From: Powellomyces hirtus
Lineage: Eukaryota; Chytridiomycota; Chytridiomycetes; Spizellomycetales; Powellomycetaceae
DNA length: 64,000 nucleotides
Assembly: GCA_025526995.1 (NCBI GenBank)
Contig: JAHLKG010000002.1
Span: 1,969,495 to 2,033,494 of the forward strand
Direction: 5' to 3'
This document shows positions 12,746 to 23,600 of the stretch, piece by piece. The position numbers and the translations under genes were made by a program. The number at the start of each line of letters is the position of its first letter. Position 1 is the first letter of the stretch. The notes under the pieces were generated by a model. It was not told where the DNA came from. It did no database searches and saw nothing but the letters and a program-made list of their open reading frames with translations.

Positions 12746-12810
12746 CTGTCAATGTCAATATCACCTGCGGGCGCAAAAACAACTCCGCTCCCCGCAAAGC
12801 CGCAGCGCAC
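12746..12810. repeat. 65-bp perfect repeat, copy A (partner at 45356-45420)
   Basis: The 65 bases from CTGTCAATGTC to CGCAGCGCAC are identical to 45356-45420 in the same orientation, and the flanks differ completely. It includes an ATG and the first 20 codons of a plus-strand frame (from 12752) that could be an upstream exon of the orphan gene. Confidence 0.9.
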
Positions 12811-13234
12811 AGACGTGAGATCGCCAAGCCGTGGACCAGCTGTGACTCATATGTGGAATCCGTCAGACCTGACTCCATGCCTATTCGGGAAAAGCAAGTA
12901 CACAGCCACCCATGTGCGCGTAAGGTCCCTGACTTTGGCCGCAGACAAGCTCGCGCACGGAATCACCGCCTTCTTCCGCCCACATCTCGCTGAGCAGCTG
13001 CCTCGCATTGCCAACGTGCAGATGAGGCACGAGTACATTCCGGATCCGCAAGTGACACAGCGTCGTCTTCTGGCGCGAATCGTAGCCGCGGCTAACTGGA
13101 ACAAAGGGACCACAACTAAATGCTCCAGGAGCGAGACACCGTACTTCTGTGATTGAGTGTTGCAGGAGAACGGTGGACGGCCCACAAGGCGACCTGTACC
13201 CCAGCAAAGACAATACACGGCTTCCTCGGCCATC

Positions 13235-16117
13235 ATGCAGGCGACTCAGCAATCACTGTTGGCCCTGCTCGCCCCTGAACATCAGGATTCACATGTTGAA
13301 CAAGTCTTCACTCATCCGCAATTTCATACGTGCTTGAGGGACCCGGTATTTCGCAAGTGCGTCAACGAGTCTCTGCTCAAGACGTCCACGCCTACACACA
13401 CAATGCTGCGAATCATGTCCTTCTACGTCTTACACGGACAACCGGTGTCGGTTTTCAAGAAGAGGTGTTTAATGAAATTCCTCCAACACGCAGCCGCGGG
13501 TGCAGCGGACTTGCGTGCCCGTCTTGGGATACATTCGAAGAGCGATACAGGCTTCACTCCCCTGGAGTTGGCCGTGCAGTTGCTGAACCAACACGTCGGT
13601 GAAGTGCCTTCACCGAGCGGTGGCGTGTTGACTGTTGCAGGGCTATGGAAGTATCTGCGGGATACAAATCAGTTTACGACTCCGATTCACTCATTTTTTG
13701 AGATCATCGACCTGTTGGTCCAGTACGGCGGGAGACATCCGCAGGTGACGCCGGAGGTACACGCACGCAGGGGAGCACCACCTAGCGACGCTCTCGAACG
13801 CGCTTACGCCCTCATTCCGCAGGCATATTGGCGCCGCAGAGAAGAACTTCAGGCCGGAGTGGTGGTGGATAAGTTGGATCTTCCTCACGCCCAATGCGAA
13901 GCTGAGCTGATGCATTTGCACAACCTGCTGGAATTCCTCACGGAATGGCATCTTCCCTATCTACCCTTCGATCCGCAGGTAATCTCACCCGACCCCCAGA
14001 CGCAACCGTTTCTGCAAATTGTTGCTTCCGAAACGATGAGTACTTTCCTTCGTCACGTGTCCCGCTCCATTCAGAGGTGGCCGTCTTGGCTTCGCGCCAA
14101 GTATCATCCCTTCTTTGAATTGAGCAGCGCTGCTCGCAGCAATATGGCGGGAGAGAAGTGGGAATACATTCAGTTGTACGAATCGGTCGTCCCGCCCTTC
14201 GGTGAGCATCCAGACCACGCTCCGGAAGTGGCCTTGGTGAAATGTAGGGACGTAGATATCGTGACGGTGCGTACCCTTCATCAGCAGCGATGCGAAATCG
14301 ATAGCCTTTGGGTATACACCCGTGAGCGTGTTCTTGCGGAGTTCAAAGACTTCCAGCTGCTGCTCCGATTTATGCTGGCTCACGGGCCAGAGGATTGGAA
14401 GGAAGGAGTCACACCTTCTCCCCCATCCGTCGACCATGGCAAACGCTGGCGTCAGCTGCGTGCGACGGGACAGCAGCATCTCCTTGATGCCTTCGCTGAC
14501 ACAAATCGACCGGAATCGGATCGTCGTGCTCGGCTGGAGTTCGTCCCTACTAATCCTCAGTGGAAAGCTCGCCTTCCATGCCTGTACCTGCTGGTGATGC
14601 ATTTCGCGGAGAATGAGACGCTTGCGCAGATGATTGCACTCAGTTGCATCGAGTGGGCGAAGGACGATGTGGTCTACATGCCCGGAGCAAATGAGTCGTC
14701 GGCACAGGTCGATCATCGATTAGACGAGCTGCAGCAGGAAGGCATACCCACCGAGTTGTTGCAGCTGCGGTCTCTCTCGACGGCCGCGGCGGCGAACATG
14801 TCGTTACTGACCAGCCGCGTGAGCCTGCTGCGTCGCTATCAGATGCTCGGCGAGCTCAGCAAGAAGTTGTCGCCTCATCTGGTGCAACTCCCTGAAGCTG
14901 TTCGCTTTCGCAGCTGGCTGATGAATCTCCGCAATTTGCGCGACTTCACGACCAAGCCAATCCGATCGGGCAACATTGCTACGATCCGAGCGCTCCTGCT
15001 CCAACCGGATGCAGAGAGACACGAGCTCTTGGAGCAGTCCTTTGCCGAGCTGAGAGAAGTCATGTCCATGCTGTGGAAGCTGGTGTATCTGCGCCGAACC
15101 GCCCCAACCGGGATTCCCATCAGCTGCGCAACGGACCAGCACCAGCACCTGGATGAAGCTTTGTGGATGGACCAAGTCGAGAAATTTTATGCCTCCTCTT
15201 CTGTGCCCCGTTCCTCTCTGCTGGCTTCATCTGATCAGCCGGGAGTGGAATCTGTGCTTAAACTGCTTACCGTTCCCGCGGGCTCGAGTCTTAAGCTGAA
15301 GGATGCAAAGTCTGCCTGGAAAGATGCGTTTGCCGGGGATCCGGCGGTCCTTACTGATTCAAAGTGGAAATGGCGGACCTTTTTACCGGCTGCAGAACCG
15401 GCTGCCTCCCAACCCCTGGTCGCCGCTCATGAATTCGTGCAGAACATGCAGCAACGCTCTGCGTCGCATCCAGCACTGCGTCAGCTGATGGCGGAGTTCG
15501 ATTCTCGAGCGGACACGGACCCGGCCTCCGCTGAGGTGCTGTTGCGGTACATTCTGGATTGCGGTAACGCCATCAGCGCTCTGCTGGTGGAGGAGAAGAT
15601 CTTGCCCGCTGCAGATCTGTGCCAACAGCCCGCTGGATCCAACTACCCTGATGGCTGGAATGTCCGCGTCGCGCAAGGCGCTGCTATCCGGTGCATCGCG
15701 CATAATCTCCCTTTCTCACACACCTTGGACTTCTGCTTTGCGCAGTGCATGCAGGCGCTCCACGAAGTGGTCAAGGGCACCAACAAGGATCTGGAGGAGT
15801 GGCGCGCAAGCTTAAAGCATGTGCCGGAACACCAGGCCATCTTCGAAAAACTGGCGGAGGCGTACAACGACCCATACTTGAATTGGCGCGGTCAGCGTTT
15901 GTGGGTGGATCACGGCGACGCCACTCTCGACGCAATCCTCACGCCGCTCCGATCAGTGGTCACCTATCACGACGAGAACATCTTTTTAGTCGTCTGGACG
16001 ATGTGCAGTGACATCCTTCCTCTCATCAAGCAGCTGCAATCTTTCCAGCCCGTTAGTGCTGCTTCAACAGCATCCTCGTCAGGTCCTGCACCAAGCGCAG
16101 TAGCTGCGCTTCAATGA
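13235..16117 (+). CDS. Large protein of unknown function, single main open frame
   Basis: I do not recognise this 960-aa protein. The frame is open without interruption from 13157, but the first ATG is at 13235. It is soluble-looking, with no signal peptide or membrane helix, mostly amphipathic helical segments, and a Ser/Ala-rich end. Residues around 110-190 (TPLELAVQLLNQH, EIIDLLVQYGG) faintly recall ankyrin-type helices, but I cannot claim repeats. The absence of introns over 2.9 kb contrasts with its multi-exon neighbours. A possible 5' exon runs from 12752: a donor after ATC at about 13082 and the acceptor TTGCAG ending at 13165 would fuse that frame in phase, removing the first-ATG uncertainty. 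The length and sustained openness make it a real gene. Confidence 0.75.
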   Translation: MQATQQSLLALLAPEHQDSHVEQVFTHPQFHTCLRDPVFRKCVNESLLKTSTPTHTMLRIMSFYVLHGQPVSVFKKRCLMKFLQHAAAGAADLRARLGIHSKSDTGFTPLELAVQLLNQHVGEVPSPSGGVLTVAGLWKYLRDTNQFTTPIHSFFEIIDLLVQYGGRHPQVTPEVHARRGAPPSDALERAYALIPQAYWRRREELQAGVVVDKLDLPHAQCEAELMHLHNLLEFLTEWHLPYLPFDPQVISPDPQTQPFLQIVASETMSTFLRHVSRSIQRWPSWLRAKYHPFFELSSAARSNMAGEKWEYIQLYESVVPPFGEHPDHAPEVALVKCRDVDIVTVRTLHQQRCEIDSLWVYTRERVLAEFKDFQLLLRFMLAHGPEDWKEGVTPSPPSVDHGKRWRQLRATGQQHLLDAFADTNRPESDRRARLEFVPTNPQWKARLPCLYLLVMHFAENETLAQMIALSCIEWAKDDVVYMPGANESSAQVDHRLDELQQEGIPTELLQLRSLSTAAAANMSLLTSRVSLLRRYQMLGELSKKLSPHLVQLPEAVRFRSWLMNLRNLRDFTTKPIRSGNIATIRALLLQPDAERHELLEQSFAELREVMSMLWKLVYLRRTAPTGIPISCATDQHQHLDEALWMDQVEKFYASSSVPRSSLLASSDQPGVESVLKLLTVPAGSSLKLKDAKSAWKDAFAGDPAVLTDSKWKWRTFLPAAEPAASQPLVAAHEFVQNMQQRSASHPALRQLMAEFDSRADTDPASAEVLLRYILDCGNAISALLVEEKILPAADLCQQPAGSNYPDGWNVRVAQGAAIRCIAHNLPFSHTLDFCFAQCMQALHEVVKGTNKDLEEWRASLKHVPEHQAIFEKLAEAYNDPYLNWRGQRLWVDHGDATLDAILTPLRSVVTYHDENIFLVVWTMCSDILPLIKQLQSFQPVSAASTASSSGPAPSAVAALQ

Positions 16118-16908
16118 GCTCGAGCTCGAGCACTTCTCCTGTTCCGTGATCGCCGCTGCATTTTTTACATATTAGATCCGAAAAACACCTCAGTCGCTGA
16201 TCTTTTCACATATTTATTACAAGCAAGTTGGAGAAGGCGGGTCACTCAAATTTGTCCATGTAGCAGATGGATATATTAGAATGATAGTATAAATAAATGG
16301 ATATGTGGGTGAGACCGCAGAGGCACAGCAAAGACGCAGCAGCCAGACACCGCGCGCCCAAAATGAATGAACAGTGATAGCGAAATGAGATAGTAAAGAA
16401 AAAAAAAAAAGATGTGATGATATTAAGATAATATTATGGGTAAAAATGAATGTGGGGGGTGAGTTCGCAGAGGCACAGCGAAAGACGCCGCAGCCAGACT
16501 TCCGCTCGCAAAGGCGGATGGTGCAACGACAAACAGCTCCAATGACAATGCCCCCAACACCCACGCTACAGAGATGATTCAAGCCCTTTTTTCTTCGAGA
16601 CCCCTCCTTCGCCCTCTCCTAATATACAATAATTCTTCTCGCAGTCCCCCACGCCCCGCCGCGTCCGCCGCCTCTCAGTGTTTCCGCGCCGATGCTCTTC
16701 TGTCCCGGAATGACGCGGCGGTTTCCTCCGTTTCTATCGTCTAGTTGGGAGCTTGTGTAGCAGTCGCAAAAGTGGTAGATTTTGTACACATTGTCGGATG
16801 TTCTGGTGTATATAATGTTCGATCCTGTTTGACGGTGCTTGGCGGGTCGCGGATACTGGGGCGGGTTAGGAATGTGCGAGAGCCGAGTGTGTGATTCCCG
16901 AGAGTATC
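16118..16908. other. Convergent intergenic region
   Basis: This is the 3' side of two convergent genes. It holds the imperfect direct repeat at 16304/16451 and otherwise no gene. Confidence 0.5.
16304..16509. repeat. Imperfect 53-59-bp direct repeat, two copies about 150 bp apart
   Basis: 16304-16356 and 16451-16509 share the order GTGGG..GTGAG, CGCAGAGGCACAGC, AAGACGC, GCAGCCAGAC, with a few substitutions. Both sit in the shared 3' flank of the orphan gene and the GT32 gene. Confidence 0.7.
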
Positions 16909-18328
16909 CTATTCCATCATCCACGCCTCCTTCTCGCTGACAAGAACCACAACGTCGTCCGTCTTGCAGCACTTTTCCTCGCACACCGCTTTGGTTGGTG
17001 ACAGGCAGCAGCCGGTAGGGCTACCAGCGACACGTGGCGATCTCCGGCGTCGTAGGTAGCCAAACTTGAAGCAAGCGACGCAAGCGACGACCGCAAGCGA
17101 CAAGAGGACGAACGGCAGAAGAGGTACACTGGGTGTCGGCGCTGCAGTGGAGCCGTGGGGAAGCGCAGGGGTGGTTGGCGGAACGCCTCCATTGGGGTTC
17201 TTGGCCTCTGAGCCAAAGATGGGGACCTTTTTGAGAATCTTGCCCAGCTGGACAAACAGCTTGGCATCACCCTGATGCCACGAGCTGGCTCCCAAGTGTC
17301 TGAACAGCGGTGTGGTGGCGGCTCCATTTATGCGGTTGTGATCTCCGCCGAGAGTCTTCAGTTGGTTGCGGTACGCGTAGATGGCATGCTGGGCCGAGAC
17401 GTACATGCATCCGGTGGAGAACATGACGGTGGGGTACGCGGAAAAAAAGAATCGGTTAAAGTACTCCAGGTTCTCGACGAGGTGTCCCACAAAGACGGAC
17501 TTGGGAGGCGACATCAGGAACCCGTTCGAAACGCCAACTGGATGCGCAGCATTGGAAAGGAATGGGAATCTACAAGAGAAATGGTTTGGTCAGTTTGTGC
17601 TCAAGGGTGCAGCAGCTTTGACACCAACACCTCACAGAGAAGATGACATACTTTCTAAGAGGATCCAGTGGTCGCAAGCACTGCAGGTCCATATCCATGT
17701 AGGTGCCACCGTAGGTGAACAAGACCAAGTAGCGTAACGAGTCGGCCTTTTGGATATTGTATCGGTAATTCATCCAGGTCTTGAAGAACCATGGATATTC
17801 CTTCTGGATAAATTCTTCCGCCGCCGCGTCGTCCCAAGTCATAGTCGTCCAATCCGGATGTATGGCTTTGCAAGCATCCGAGGCGTCGATCCACTTTTGC
17901 GGGGTTGGGCCCTTCATCCCCACGACAATCTGGTGCAGGATGGGGGGTATTATCATTTCAGCTTCGGGATCCTCTGGACCCCACTTCAACTCCTTCTCGG
18001 CCGAGAAGATGAATGCCTTGGCTTGTTCAATTTGCGCCTTGGGGACACTGGATGTCAGGCGAGCCTCGGCAACTGTGCGGCGAGCGGCAATGAGCGCTGT
18101 GATATTAACGTCGGGTGCTGGCGGGAGACCATCTAGATTCAGCGGGAATCCGTCATTGTGCAGCCCGACATAATTGACCTCCCGCAGGTTCCATGTGACA
18201 AAACAGTGGATGACGACACTCATGCAATATATCCATTTTCGGAATATGACAATGATGGTGAATGCCGAGGCGAGCGCAACATGGCGAGGACGAATCCGGC
18301 GAGTGCGTGGAACAGAGACGAGTCGCAT
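16909..18328 (-). CDS. GT32-family glycosyltransferase (DXD type), membrane-anchored
   Basis: Two exons, 17652-18328 and 16909-17569, join in phase to 445 aa. After an N-terminal hydrophobic anchor (about residues 15-45) comes the GT32 sugar-transferase region: IPPILHQIVVGMKGPTP, WTTMTWDD, then YGGTYMDMDLQCLRPLD with the DXD motif that coordinates nucleotide-sugar and metal. Exon 2 begins FPFLSNAAHPVGVSNGFL and ends with a second hydrophobic helix followed by basic residues and a Cys-rich tail. The family includes Och1 alpha-1,6-mannosyltransferase and the inositol-phosphoceramide mannosyltransferases Sur1/Csh1. The two flanking membrane segments favour the latter type, but the donor and acceptor cannot be read from sequence. 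A Golgi location is expected. Confidence 0.85.
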
Positions 18329-19950
18329 GATGGTGGTGATATGAGTGGTTCAAGCTGTGAAAATGGGAGCTGGTGGCTGTTGAGCAAGTTCCGTGGTCCG
18401 AAACTTTAGGCGAGCGTGTGTGTGTGTGTGGTGTGATGTGAGTCCAGGGAGTCTGGATGAACTATGAGAGTGGTGAGGGAGACGAAAGGAAAACGAGCGG
18501 AGTTTGCAGGCGAGCAAGCACGACAAGGGCCACGCGTATTTTTTTTTTTTTATTTTTCAATTTCCCACCACCGACTGACTGCGACGACTAGGGTGAGGAG
18601 CGTGGAACTTACGTGATCGGAAGACAAAGAAAGGGAAACGCTTCGTCAAGAAAGAACAAAAAAGTGATTACGGTGATATTTCCCTTGCAGTCGAAGAGTA
18701 TTCAAGTGGAGCGGGGGAGTGTAACCAAGGGGTGTCGGATTTATGGAAAAAGTCGGACAGAGGTCGAGCCCAGTGGGTGTTTGTGGCGACGGCGTATACG
18801 GACACGGCTCGGGAACCGTTACGAAAGGAACAAAAAAAGGATGAAGACAAGCTTGTTTCTATAATCGACAAGCGGTGAAGGAATGAGGGGGGAGGGATAG
18901 GGTGGGTTGGATATTGACGTTATAAACAGTAACATGGACGAGGAAATAAAGGGGGCCCCGAGCCAAGGATCCATGGACCGGGGGGCAGTGTAAAAGTGCT
19001 CCAGCGCTCGCCCTGGCCAGCCCGCCCTTTTTCCTTGGCGTTGGGCAACCGAAATGCAGGGCACGGACAAGGTTTGGCGTAACCTTATGAAAGTCGGGGA
19101 GGGAAGCGAGAGGAGTTTGCACTTACAAGGAGAATGGGCTGGAGGGGGCGAAAAGGGAGAATGTGAACGACGTGGGAGGGACACACGGCTATCGGATGAC
19201 TAGTGAAAGTGAATCCGCGTGTGCGTGTCTGACAGACCGACAGACAGACAGACAGACAGACTGAGTGAGTGAGTGAGTGAGTGAGTAGGGGAAAGGGAAA
19301 GGGAAGGGAGAGAGCCTTCTATATTCGCAAGTCACTCAAGTCAAAGTCACTCAGTCAAAAGAGTCAGTCAGTGAGTGAGTGGCCGCTGTCGTTTGAAGAA
19401 AAGGACAAACGCCTCCCGTCAATCAATCAATCAATCAATCAAGCAAGCAGTTGGAGTGGAGTGGAGTTGTACCCTTGCCCTCTCCCTCCTTCCCTCCCTC
19501 TCAGATAGATAGATAGATAGATCTAGCATGTTCACGACAAACAAAACAAACGAACGCCTGTCTATCCTTGTCTATCTGTCTGTCTGTGTGTGCGTCTGTC
19601 TCCCTGTCTCTCTCTGTCTCTCTCTCTTGTTGCTTACTCGTACTAGTCCTAGTATCCATCGATCGAGGGATGGATGGGCTGCGCGCAATAAATGCTAAAT
19701 TTTCTTCCTTTTTGCCTATTCCTTGCCCGCCGCTGATCGCCACCTTGCTGAGTCAACCGCACGCCTACAGCCCCATCTCATAAACACTTGCCTTCCTTGT
19801 CGCCAATTGTGCTGTTGTGACTTCCCTCCGATGGTTACGTTACCTGTACGTACCACCACCGCCTCATTGGCGCAAACCCACGTGACCAGCCTATCGAGTA
19901 GCTTATAGCTATGGCTGACAATGGTACGAGAGCAGTAGCGCACATCCCAG
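18329..19950. other. Intergenic region rich in tetranucleotide microsatellites
   Basis: No gene is recognised. GACA units (about 19231-19260), GAGT units (19263-19287), AATC units (19421-19440) and GATA units (19502-19523) lie within 300 bp of one another. Confidence 0.6.
19231..19523. repeat. Cluster of four different tetranucleotide microsatellites
   Basis: (GACA)n, (GAGT)n, (AATC)n and (GATA)n follow each other over about 290 bp, separated by unique sequence that is itself rich in GTCA and TGAG words. Confidence 0.9.
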
Positions 19951-20033
19951 GGCGAGATGGCCGAGTTGGTCTAAGGCGTCAGGTTAAGGCCCTGATCTCT
20001 CCGGAGGCGTGGGTTCAAATCCCACTCTCGTCA
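19951..20033 (+). tRNA. tRNA-Leu(AAG), copy 4
   Basis: This is an 83-nt sequence identical to the other copies, plus strand. It has the same internal promoter and no intron. Confidence 0.97.
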
Positions 20034-20605
20034 CTTGATCCTTTTCGTTTCAGTCACACTCAATAACTTTTTGAGTTTCCTGCTCAGTGTTACACGCACG
20101 TGATGTCACGTTACACTATGTATTACAATGTGATACACCCATTTCGTCAGTCGAAAGTTTCCTCGGTTTTTTCACACTTTTTTCCCACAGCACTTCGTAT
20201 CTCCACGACGGGCGACCGTTGTTATTTTTTTTTTTTTTTTTCTTTTGAAAAATATTCTTAGACCTCCTATAATACACATATATATCATATCATACCAGCT
20301 ATAGAACGAATCCCCCTTACCCCTTTCCGGCAAGCTCTCCGTCCGCAGAATGGTGCAGCAACTGTGCATTTAAATCCACAACCCGCTATTGCGCCGAGAG
20401 GATCACCCGGTATCCCACCGCACAGCGACTTCATTTACTAAACCGAGGAACTGACTACCACCGAGAGGAGATCAACCGGCTATATCATTAGTTTCCGGGA
20501 TCGATCTTGGACCGGTTTCTAGAGGCCGTGTACAAGATCTCAATTACAGATGGAGGAGAGGAACGTTTTTGAGAAAAAGGGAAGATAGATTATTCTCAAC
20601 GAGAG
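20034..20605. other. Upstream region of the adenylyl cyclase gene
   Basis: The stretch is AT-rich with a long T-run near 20226-20241 and carries no gene. It should contain the promoter of the plus-strand cyclase gene starting at 20606. Confidence 0.4.
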
Positions 20606-23600
20606 ATGGACCTCCGCGAATCCTTTGTCGCGAAACATGTCAGGGAGATTGTCGCGCGCAATGTTGTCCAGTATCCGTTCATGGAAGCGTTTGACAATGG
20701 CGCGGTCGTCATCGCTGATATATCAGGTATGAACCAAAAAACAGATAAAATTGAATCCCAATGGAAGGCAATTCGGCGGGGGGGATTTGGCAGATTTTGC
20801 AGACTCTTGTTATGGCGGGTGATTGACACCCACCCCTTGTGTGTTTGCGTGTTTCAGGCTACTCGACGCTCGCCAGCTTTCTCCAACAACGGTACGGCGA
20901 TTCCTCAGGCGCCCGCATCCAGGCGCTCCTGAACCCGCACTTTTCGGGCATGATTGACGCCGTGCACCGCCACTCGGGCAGCGTGGTCAAATTTGCGGGG
21001 GACAGTCTGGTGGCTGTGTGGACCAACTCGGACGGCGGGGCCGCTGATCCGCCACCGTCGACATTTTTGACACCCGGCAAAGACGAGCAGGTCCGCGAAT
21101 TCCTCCCCACTGTGGATCCCGCCAACGAGGAGGAGGATGAGGAGGAGGATAGTAGGGACGCAACCACCGCGCCGTCGCAGCGGCCACCGCAGCATCCGCC
21201 ACAACAGCAGCAGCGGACCGGATTTGGCGACATTGCGTCCGCCTTCCTATGTTGCCTCGAACTCCTGCTCATGGTCGACGTCCTCGGCCGGGACGCCGAA
21301 GATGCCACCTCACCCGAACAACGCATCCTGCAGGGCGTAACGGTCCACATTGGTCTTGGATGCGGCGCAACCAACCACACGCATGTCGGGACCATGGGCG
21401 ACGGCTGCGAGTACTTTGTGACGGGCCAGTCGGCGCGAGACGCTTCCACCATGCTGGACATGGCGCGCCCGAACGAACTCGCGATTGCCGCTGATTGCTG
21501 GACGGTCATCAAGCACGAATTTACCACCCTCTGCCCGCTGGCGGCGACGGGGGCCCTCGACGAGCTCGTTAAACCGAGTTTCGACGACCGCGGGTGTGTC
21601 ATCATACGATCGGAAATTTTTGCGTCGAATTATGCCCGGCATTCTCTCACCTGGCTTCTGAGCATGTTTTCGGGCGACGTCCTCCTGCCACCCGTCTCCC
21701 CATCCCCTTCCTCCTCCTCCTCCAATCTCGGATTCAGCCGCACCACCGCCACCACCACCTCTCCCGCGACCGCGATGCGGTACAACGAGTACATCAGCGG
21801 CACGATCGTGCACCATCTTGACGACGCCCTCTCGGCGCGGGAACTGGGCGAAACCACCAGCGAGCTCCGCAAGTGTGCTGTCGTGTTTGTCCGCCTCACG
21901 GGCACCCTCGCCACCCTCGCCACCAGCGGCCTCGGCCTCGGCTTGTCCATCCTGCAATACCTTATGACCACGGTCCTCGAATCCCTCGATATGTTTGACG
22001 GCTGCCTCCGCCAATTCAATGTCGACGATAAAGGGCCTACGCTGTTGCTTGTTTGGGGCGTCGAGCGCTACTCGCACGAAGAAGGCGAGGCCGCGTTTGC
22101 ACTCCATGCTGCCCTCCGCATCGCCCGCAAACTCGAACAGACCTATGGAACGGGCTGCTTCTCGCTTGGCGTGGCCCAGGGCGTCGTCTTTTCGGGCGTC
22201 ATTGGATCCCCTTACCGGTGCGACCACACCATTCTGGGCGTCGCGGTCAACGAAGCCGCGAGATTGATGTGCCACCCGTTGACGGACGAATGCATGGTGC
22301 TCGTTACCGAAGAAATCTACGCGGACTGCAAAGACCAGTTCTTGTTCTCCTCCTCGTCCCACTCGATCCCAGTCAAGGGCACGACCCAACCCCGCCGCGT
22401 GTTTGTCCCTATCCGCCCGTTACGCACATCCAACAACAACAGAGACGAAAAAGCGCGCAGAAAGAAAAAGGATTCGATTGTCGGCCGGAAACGCGAACAG
22501 GAAGTCATTCGCAACACGGTCGCGCAGTGGAGCCAGGGCGGCGCACCCACGCTCGTCATTATGGGCAAAACGGGAACGGGAAAGTCACTCCTCGGGGAAC
22601 TCGTGGCTGAGGAAGCAGAAAAAGTCGTCCCCGGCACCGTTGTCTGTGTGGGGCGAGCTAGCGAAACTCAGCGCTATGTGCCCTTTTTTGCCCTGAGCGA
22701 TATCCTTACCTCTCTGTTTCTTGATCTCGATATCAAAGCCCTGGCCCAGAAGGCAGAGGAACTTGCACGGGAGGACAGGGACAATGGGGGGGAGAAGCGA
22801 CACCGTACGCCGCGGTACACGATGCCGTCGGAAGATCATCCGCCAGTGTTTAAGCAGCGCCGAGCGGGGGAAACAGGTGCACCACGGCCATCTTCCACGC
22901 AAACTATACCGAGATTGGCTCTCCCCACGCAACCGTTATCGCGAGCGGCACGACATGGTAAGCACCGGAGCATGGATGCGTTGAAAGCACTCAGTGTGAC
23001 TGCTGGGCAACAGACTCATGCTGACGCTGTTGCTGCTGCTGCTGCTGTGGCCGCGGACTCGGCTCGTGCGACGACCGATCATACACTTGGAGCTGCTTCT
23101 GCTGCTGCTGGTGTCGTCGCGGGAGACCGGTATGGACAGTTTGGCGGCGAAGGCTGGACATTGCTGACTAAGCAGCGCGCGCCTTCGGACTTTGCAGTGC
23201 CTGCAGGACAGACTCAGGTTAAGCCGGGTAGTGAAGCTGCAGCTTCTGTGAGTACTGCTGCTGTGGCTGCGGTTCCAGGTGCGCCGAGTCAGTGCCCCTT
23301 CCGGCGACGGCGTACCCGCAGCTCCCCGCAGAGACCGCGCATTCCATGCACTCGCGCATCGCATGATGCGGATGCTTTGGTTAGAAAGGCAAGGGAGCAC
23401 GAAGAGGTGGACGGTGAAGCGCTTTCCGCGAAAACAATCCTGTTCCCGGAAACGAGTCCTGTCGCCGAGTCGTTCCCGAGTGCCTTGACCCTTGGCAACA
23501 TTCCGAAGTGTGATAATGCGCAACGGCAGTCCTTGACGCTGGACATTCCCGCTGTGGCCCTCACCGCCCCGCCTGCTTCCTCATCCCCCTCATCATCACC

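Noticed and set aside
21310..22389. 359-codon minus-strand frame
   Set aside because: Antisense shadow of the adenylyl cyclase exon, with no domain of its own.
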